9,084 nucleotides of DNA, from contig JAHEZR010000032.1 in the NCBI GenBank assembly GCA_023251005.1, forward strand, positions 1-9,084. The letters are read 5' to 3'. Numbering within the stretch: the stretch's first letter is position 1; each line of letters opens with the position of its first letter. This DNA is from Ignavibacteriota bacterium (GTDB lineage: Bacteria > Bacteroidota > UBA10030 > JAHEZR01). Positions 5,704 through 9,084 of this stretch are shown here, in pieces. The notes beneath the pieces are model-generated. The model did no database searches and was not told where the DNA came from. It saw nothing but the letters and a program-made list of their open reading frames with translations. The position numbers and the translations under genes were made by a program.

Positions 5704-6522
5704 CTACTGCGCTGTTGGCTCCCCGGGTCGAAAGCGGTTGAGTCCGTATAACCCTGTTGCAATCACCACGATAGCGATGATCTGAGCCTCAGAAAGTCCA
5801 AGAAAAATTCTCGGATTAATGCGGATGAACTCAATGAGGAAACGCTCTGACCCAGAATAGATAAGATAAAGCATGAAGAGGTTGCCCTCGGGGACGTTTC
5901 GCCTCCGCAATCTCCAGAGGAGGAGAAATATTCCCGTAGCGAGGAGGAATTCGTAAATCGGTGTGGGATGCACAGGCGTTGAATCCGGCACAATCCCGCC
6001 GGGGAATTGACCGGCAATTTGTGGGACGTTTCGGAAGGCTTCGGAAGGTGGGTACGTTCCGTTTGCATAAGAAACACCCCAAGGAAGTGTCGTTGGGAAA
6101 CCGTAGTCACCATCTCCCGAAAGATGACATCCAATTCTAGCAACCCCATAACCCCACATGAGTCCCGGTGAGGCGGAATCGGCAATTTTCCAGAATGAAA
6201 TTTTCTTAGTTTTCACATAAACATAAATCATTGCAGTTGCAAGGAAAAATCCACCATACCACGTTAAGCCTGATGGCGAAAATGCCATTCCTATGGGATC
6301 ACGGACAAAATAACGGAAGTTTTCCAGAAGGTACATGATCTTTGATCCCGATATCCCCGCGGCAAGTGCAATGAGAGTAATAGTACTGGCGACAGCCGGA
6401 TTGAGTCCTTTCCGCCCCAGCTCTTTTGCCAAAAAATAATTGGCCACGATGAAGGAAATCCCCATCATCAAGCCGTAGCTGTAGATGGTTATTGGGCCTA
6501 ATTTCAGAAGTTCTGGATACAC
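5704..6522 (-). CDS. lgt: Prolipoprotein diacylglyceryl transferase Lgt
   Basis: This 272-residue inner-membrane enzyme transfers diacylglyceryl from phosphatidylglycerol to the lipobox Cys of prolipoproteins, the first step of lipoprotein maturation. It has about seven hydrophobic helices. Visible family motifs are SYGLMMGISF (15-24), SGLTWYGGFF (84-93), ARIGCHLSGDGDYG (128-141), VHPTPIYE (184-191) and SERFLIEFIR (225-234). Against E. coli Lgt recalled from memory, Arg129 and Arg227 match the essential Arg143 and Arg239, His185 matches His196, and Glu231 matches Glu243; His103 is Tyr89, Asn146 is Cys132 and Glu151 is Asp137. This WYGG / RIGC..SGDGDYG pattern belongs to a recognised sub-type rather than a decayed gene. 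The start is GTG, with GAGGA (6530-6526) three bases before it. It follows the 136-residue gene by 20 bases. Confidence 0.93.
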   Translation of the reverse strand: MYPELLKLGPITIYSYGLMMGISFIVANYFLAKELGRKGLNPAVASTITLIALAAGISGSKIMYLLENFRYFVRDPIGMAFSPSGLTWYGGFFLATAMIYVYVKTKKISFWKIADSASPGLMWGYGVARIGCHLSGDGDYGFPTTLPWGVSYANGTYPPSEAFRNVPQIAGQFPGGIVPDSTPVHPTPIYEFLLATGIFLLLWRLRRRNVPEGNLFMLYLIYSGSERFLIEFIRINPRIFLGLSEAQIIAIVVIATGLYGLNRFRPGEPTAQ

Positions 6523-6542
6523 TCTTCCTCGAGATATTTGAT

Positions 6543-6953
6543 TCAGGTGGTGGGAGTGATAAACTTGGCTGATGTAAGAATCTCGATAAACCTTTGTCTT
6601 GGCGACTTGGTTACAGTAACCTTTTGCTCCGTGAGGTTCAGAGTGAACGCATTTTCGGCTCCGTCAAGCTTCGTGATCATGAACTCGTACTTGCCTCTCA
6701 GATCTTCATAGTGTCGAGTGAAAGTCGCTGCACCAAAATGCGGCAGGCTCATTGCGGGAGAGCGGAGTCCATGAATATTCCAGATGATCTTCCTGTCTGC
6801 GACCTTTGTGTCCATAACAATTTCGTAGTTGAAAGTGCTAAATTCTTTAACGGTCTCGAGGCGAAATAAGGTTGAGTGCTTTCTTCTCACCTCATCGAAC
6901 GCGGGTAGAATGAAAAGTCGATATTCCAGGTTTGGCTTCTTTTTCTTTCGCAT
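6543..6953 (-). CDS. Conserved-looking hypothetical protein, 136 residues
   Basis: I do not recognise this protein. It has no signal peptide, membrane helix, Cys pair or nucleotide motif. It opens with a very basic MRKKKKPNLEYR, and the rest reads as alternating polar and hydrophobic strands: YRLFILPAF, FSTFNYEIVMD (38-48), RKIIWNIHGLRSP (54-66), AATFTRHYEDLRGKYEFMI (75-93), AFTLNLTEQKVTVT (102-115). A mainly beta fold, such as a sandwich or barrel, is likely; the WNIHGLRSP and LRGKYEF segments look the most constrained. It lies 12 bases after the hisS stop and 20 bases before lgt, so it is translated in the same message. The ATG has no good ribosome site, so translation may depend on read-through from hisS. 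Function unknown; coding status is well supported by length and packing. Confidence 0.78.
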   Translation of the reverse strand: MRKKKKPNLEYRLFILPAFDEVRRKHSTLFRLETVKEFSTFNYEIVMDTKVADRKIIWNIHGLRSPAMSLPHFGAATFTRHYEDLRGKYEFMITKLDGAENAFTLNLTEQKVTVTKSPRQRFIEILTSAKFITPTT

Positions 6954-6965
6954 CTGAGGTAACGA

Positions 6966-8231
6966 CTACTGAGCATCCTTTGAGGCAAACTTATCTGCGA
7001 GCTCATCAAACTTCACGGTGCGTTGTTGACCCGTCTTCATGTCCTTGATAATTCCCTGTCGAGTTTTCACTTCATTTTCTCCAATGATGAGGACATAACG
7101 CACTTGAAGCCGATCGGCTTCGCGCATTTGCGCTTTCAGGCTCCGTTCAAGAAAATCCAACTCTGCACTTACTCCTCGCCGCCGGAGTTCGAGTGCCTTC
7201 CTCAGTGCCCATTTACGCGATTCGGCGTCTAGTGCAGCAATAAAGATCGTGGGCTTCTCGTCTTCCCCTGAGAGGGAATTCTGCTTCTCCAAGACCATTA
7301 GCAGACGTTCCATCCCCGCTGCAAAACCGATGCCGGGTGTTGCCTCGCTACCAAGTTCCTCTATGAGCAAGTCATATCTTCCGCCTCCAGCAAGTGCATC
7401 TTGCGCCCCAAGGTCCTTATTGATGATCTCGAAAGCTGTCTTTGTATAATAGTCGAGCCCTCGGACAAGCCTCCCCTCCTCATCAAACTTTAATCCCAAA
7501 GCGGTGAGTAGCTCTTTGACTGTTCTATAGTGTGTGGCACATTCTTCACAAAGATGATCTTTCAAGAATGGAATTCCAGCCGTGGCGCGCTGATCCTCTT
7601 CAGATTTGGAATCGAGCACGCGGAGAGGATTCACCTCGAGACGACGTTGACTCTCGAGAGAAAGTCTGTCACGAACTTGCATCAAAGCTTCCTTCAGTAA
7701 TTCCCTGTATCGAGGACGACACTTCTCACACCCAACCGAATTGATTTTTAGAATCGTCTTCTTCACCTCAAGAAAGTCGTAGATCGCAAGCGCGAGAGCG
7801 ATGAGTTCCACATCGAGGTCTGGTGTTTGAGACCCAATCGCCTCTGCCCCAAATTGGTGGAACTGGCGAAGTCGGCCAGCCTGAGGTCGTTCCTGGCGGA
7901 ACATCGGTCCGAGGTAATAGACCTTGACAAGCGGAGATTGTTTTCCTAGGCTGTGCTGGATGTACGCTCGAACAACCGAAGCCGTCATCTCGGGCCGAAG
8001 GGTGATACTTTCTTTGCTTCGGTCCTCGAACGTGTACATTTCTTTCGTGACGATGTCGGTGAGCTCACCGATGCTGCGGGAGAAGAGCGCGGTTTCTTCA
8101 AAGATTGGAGTGCGAATTTCTCGGAAGTTGAAGGTATGCATAACCTGGCGAATCTTCTCTTCGACCCGCTGCCACTTCCACGATTCGCTCGGTAGAATAT
8201 CACGTGTGCCTTTGATCGATTTATATGTCAA
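6966..8231 (-). CDS. hisS: Histidyl-tRNA synthetase
   Basis: This 421-residue class II aminoacyl-tRNA synthetase charges tRNA-His in the cytoplasm. The N-terminal KGTRDILP (7-14) is the family mark. Motif 2 is FRQERPQAGRLRQFHQFGAE (111-130) with TLRPEMT (77-83) before it. HisA is RGLDYYT (257-263), AGGGRYD (281-287) is HisB, and motif 3 is GIGFAAGMERL (300-310). The anticodon-binding domain follows (about 327-415). The insertion domain holds two CxxC pairs, CEKC (168-171) and CEEC (228-231), a possible metal site. Length is typical. The start is TTG: the next in-frame Met is residue 31, beyond KGTRDILP, and the only upstream open codons run to a TAA at 8249-8247. An AGG six bases upstream gives a modest ribosome site. 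It follows the EIIA gene by 39 bases. Confidence 0.97.
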   Translation of the reverse strand: MTYKSIKGTRDILPSESWKWQRVEEKIRQVMHTFNFREIRTPIFEETALFSRSIGELTDIVTKEMYTFEDRSKESITLRPEMTASVVRAYIQHSLGKQSPLVKVYYLGPMFRQERPQAGRLRQFHQFGAEAIGSQTPDLDVELIALALAIYDFLEVKKTILKINSVGCEKCRPRYRELLKEALMQVRDRLSLESQRRLEVNPLRVLDSKSEEDQRATAGIPFLKDHLCEECATHYRTVKELLTALGLKFDEEGRLVRGLDYYTKTAFEIINKDLGAQDALAGGGRYDLLIEELGSEATPGIGFAAGMERLLMVLEKQNSLSGEDEKPTIFIAALDAESRKWALRKALELRRRGVSAELDFLERSLKAQMREADRLQVRYVLIIGENEVKTRQGIIKDMKTGQQRTVKFDELADKFASKDAQ

Positions 8232-8237
8232 CCGCAG

Positions 8238-8240
8238 CCT
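8238..8240 (-). promoter_or_regulatory. Weak ribosome binding site setting the TTG start of hisS
   Basis: GCAGG on the minus strand (AGG at 8240-8238) lies six bases before the TTG at 8231-8229. It is short, but with the upstream stop and the conserved N-terminus it makes this TTG the only workable start. Confidence 0.4.
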
Positions 8241-8270
8241 GCAGGATTATTCGCTGTTCCAAGAGTTGTA

Positions 8271-8741
8271 TCATCCTTCAAAGTACGACGATTCTTCTCG
8301 ACGAAAGAGTTCTAAGACCTCCTTCGATGTTTTGCTCCCGAGCAACTCCTCTCGGAAGCCTTCCTTGTTCATCAGGCGAGAGATGCGGCTGAGGAGTTTG
8401 ATATGCGGTCCGACAAGGCTGTCCTTTCCCACAAGCAGGAAGACAAGGCGGACGGGTTGGTCATCGAGTGCCTGATAATCCACCGGACGTTCCGTAACGG
8501 CGAAAGCAGCGACAATGTCGTTCACTGCATCAGTTTTTCCATGGGGGATTGCAAATCCATTCCCGACGCCCGTCGACATGATTTTTTCTCTCTCAAAGAT
8601 TGCCTGTCGAACCTTATCTTTATCGATAACATTTTTTGAGTTGGCAACAAGATTGATCATCGAATTAATGATCTCCTCCTTTGTCGAGCCCGGCAGGTTT
8701 GTGCGAACAAACTGTTCTTCTAAAACATCGGTGATTTTCAT
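8271..8741 (-). CDS. PTS EIIA type-2 domain protein (PtsN / fructose-mannitol EIIA family)
   Basis: This 156-residue stand-alone EIIA domain accepts phosphate on a histidine from HPr or NPr. The phospho-acceptor is His67 in GVGNGFAIPHGKT (58-70), the hallmark of the EIIA-2 family. The second active-site His113 is in LVGPHIKLLSRISRLM (109-124). REKIMSTGVG before it and the tail LLGSKTSKEVLELFR (133-147) also match the family. No EIIB or EIIC domain is attached or adjacent, so a regulatory role as in PtsN (EIIA-Ntr) is more likely than sugar import; this is inference. It is 60 bases after the sugar-phosphate enzyme and 39 bases before hisS. A GAGGAG lies 13 bases before the ATG, a long spacer. 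PtsN itself cannot be told from FruA/MtlA-like EIIA by sequence alone. Confidence 0.92.
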   Translation of the reverse strand: MKITDVLEEQFVRTNLPGSTKEEIINSMINLVANSKNVIDKDKVRQAIFEREKIMSTGVGNGFAIPHGKTDAVNDIVAAFAVTERPVDYQALDDQPVRLVFLLVGKDSLVGPHIKLLSRISRLMNKEGFREELLGSKTSKEVLELFRREESSYFEG

Positions 8742-8801
8742 ATCGCTGGTTTTGCTCCTCTCGGCATGGCACAGCCTCGTCGCGGTAAACGGAGTGTATT
8801 C

Positions 8802-9084
8802 TTACCGTCCTCGATCCCCGTCTCTCCAGTTCAAGATTTTTTGTTCGTACTCGTCCGCCATGGAAACTGCAGTTGAGTCCTTGTTCGCTTCTGCTCGAAG
8901 ATGGAAAAGAGCTCGTTCTTTGTCAGGCATCACAAACACGCTCGATGTTGATTCGCCGGAATAGAAATAAAGTTTGACCCCGTCGACGACATCCCGCCTC
9001 AAATTCTCCGATTCTTTCATCAGGAGACGCATCACCTTGCCCTTCGACTCCCATGGACACGGGACATCACGCTTCACCATGCTA
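8802..9084 (-). CDS. Phosphomannomutase/phosphoglucomutase-type enzyme, C-terminal end (5' end outside window)
   Basis: The frame is open to the right edge, and an internal ATG lies at 9080, so the gene probably starts outside the window. The 92 residues from that ATG read as the C-terminal domain of an alpha-D-phosphohexomutase. PCPWESKGKVMRLLMKE (7-23) is followed by DGVKLYF (33-39), the common start of the last domain, then FVMPDKERALFHLRAEA (49-65), which sits where ordinary mutases have the phosphate loop RPSGTEP..R.YAEA. The CPW..KG.VMR and PD..RALFH.RAEA wording matches, from memory, the mannose-1-phosphate guanylyltransferase/phosphomannomutase fusions, in which the SGT loop is replaced. 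A role in GDP-mannose or related sugar-nucleotide supply is therefore inferred. It ends in TAA at 8804-8802, 60 bases before the EIIA gene. The phosphate-loop change makes mutase activity uncertain. Confidence 0.65.
   Translation of the reverse strand, partial: SMVKRDVPCPWESKGKVMRLLMKESENLRRDVVDGVKLYFYSGESTSSVFVMPDKERALFHLRAEANKDSTAVSMADEYEQKILNWRDGDRGR

Noticed and set aside
8238..8245. Eight-base palindrome CCTGCAGG in the hisS leader
   Set aside because: A single short palindrome with no second copy or flanking symmetry; chance is enough to explain it.
7924..8475. 183-codon plus-strand frame across hisS and the EIIA gene
   Set aside because: It is antisense to two well-supported genes and spans their junction; no motif is seen.
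8742..8801. Gap between the EIIA gene and the upstream sugar-phosphate enzyme as a promoter or terminator site
   Set aside because: I found no stem with a T-run and no convincing -35/-10 or Bacteroidota-type promoter pair on the minus strand.

Overview
The window is ordinary chromosomal DNA from a free-living bacterium, densely coded on both strands. It holds two convergent gene clusters that meet tail to tail at about position 4432-4435. I see no phage, IS, CRISPR, tRNA or rRNA. Base composition is balanced by eye. The carboxyltransferase wording, the Lgt sub-type and the mix of neighbours fit the Bacteroidota / Chlorobiota / Ignavibacteriota group best. That placement is inference from remembered family patterns, not a search.

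Rightward cluster (1-4435): the 3' end of an acyl-CoA dehydrogenase; a complete acyl-CoA carboxylase carboxyltransferase (beta) subunit of the methylcrotonyl-CoA carboxylase type; a secreted protein of unknown function with a DK..HF / D..AN..G signature; a full NtrC-type sigma-54 response regulator; and a 53-residue basic ORF. The first two genes point to branched-chain or other acyl-CoA catabolism. The biotin-carrying alpha subunit and the kinase for the regulator are not in the window.

Leftward cluster (9084-4432, read on the minus strand): the C-terminal end of a phosphomannomutase / sugar-nucleotide type enzyme; a PTS EIIA (PtsN/fructose type) protein; histidyl-tRNA synthetase (TTG start); an unrecognised 136-residue protein; prolipoprotein diacylglyceryl transferase Lgt (GTG start); a glutaredoxin-like thiol protein; a 62-residue two-helix membrane protein coupled to it by an ATGA overlap; and the 23S rRNA 2'-O-methyltransferase RlmB. 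Gaps are 60 bases or less, so this looks like one housekeeping transcription unit whose promoter lies outside the window.

The stops of the 53-residue ORF and rlmB overlap by 4 bases on opposite strands. A possible leftward terminator stem with a T-run lies inside the small ORF. No non-coding stretch is longer than about 60 bases. I found no convincing new system. The best leads are the small ORF at the convergence point, the secreted protein beside the NtrC regulator, and the unrecognised small genes around lgt.
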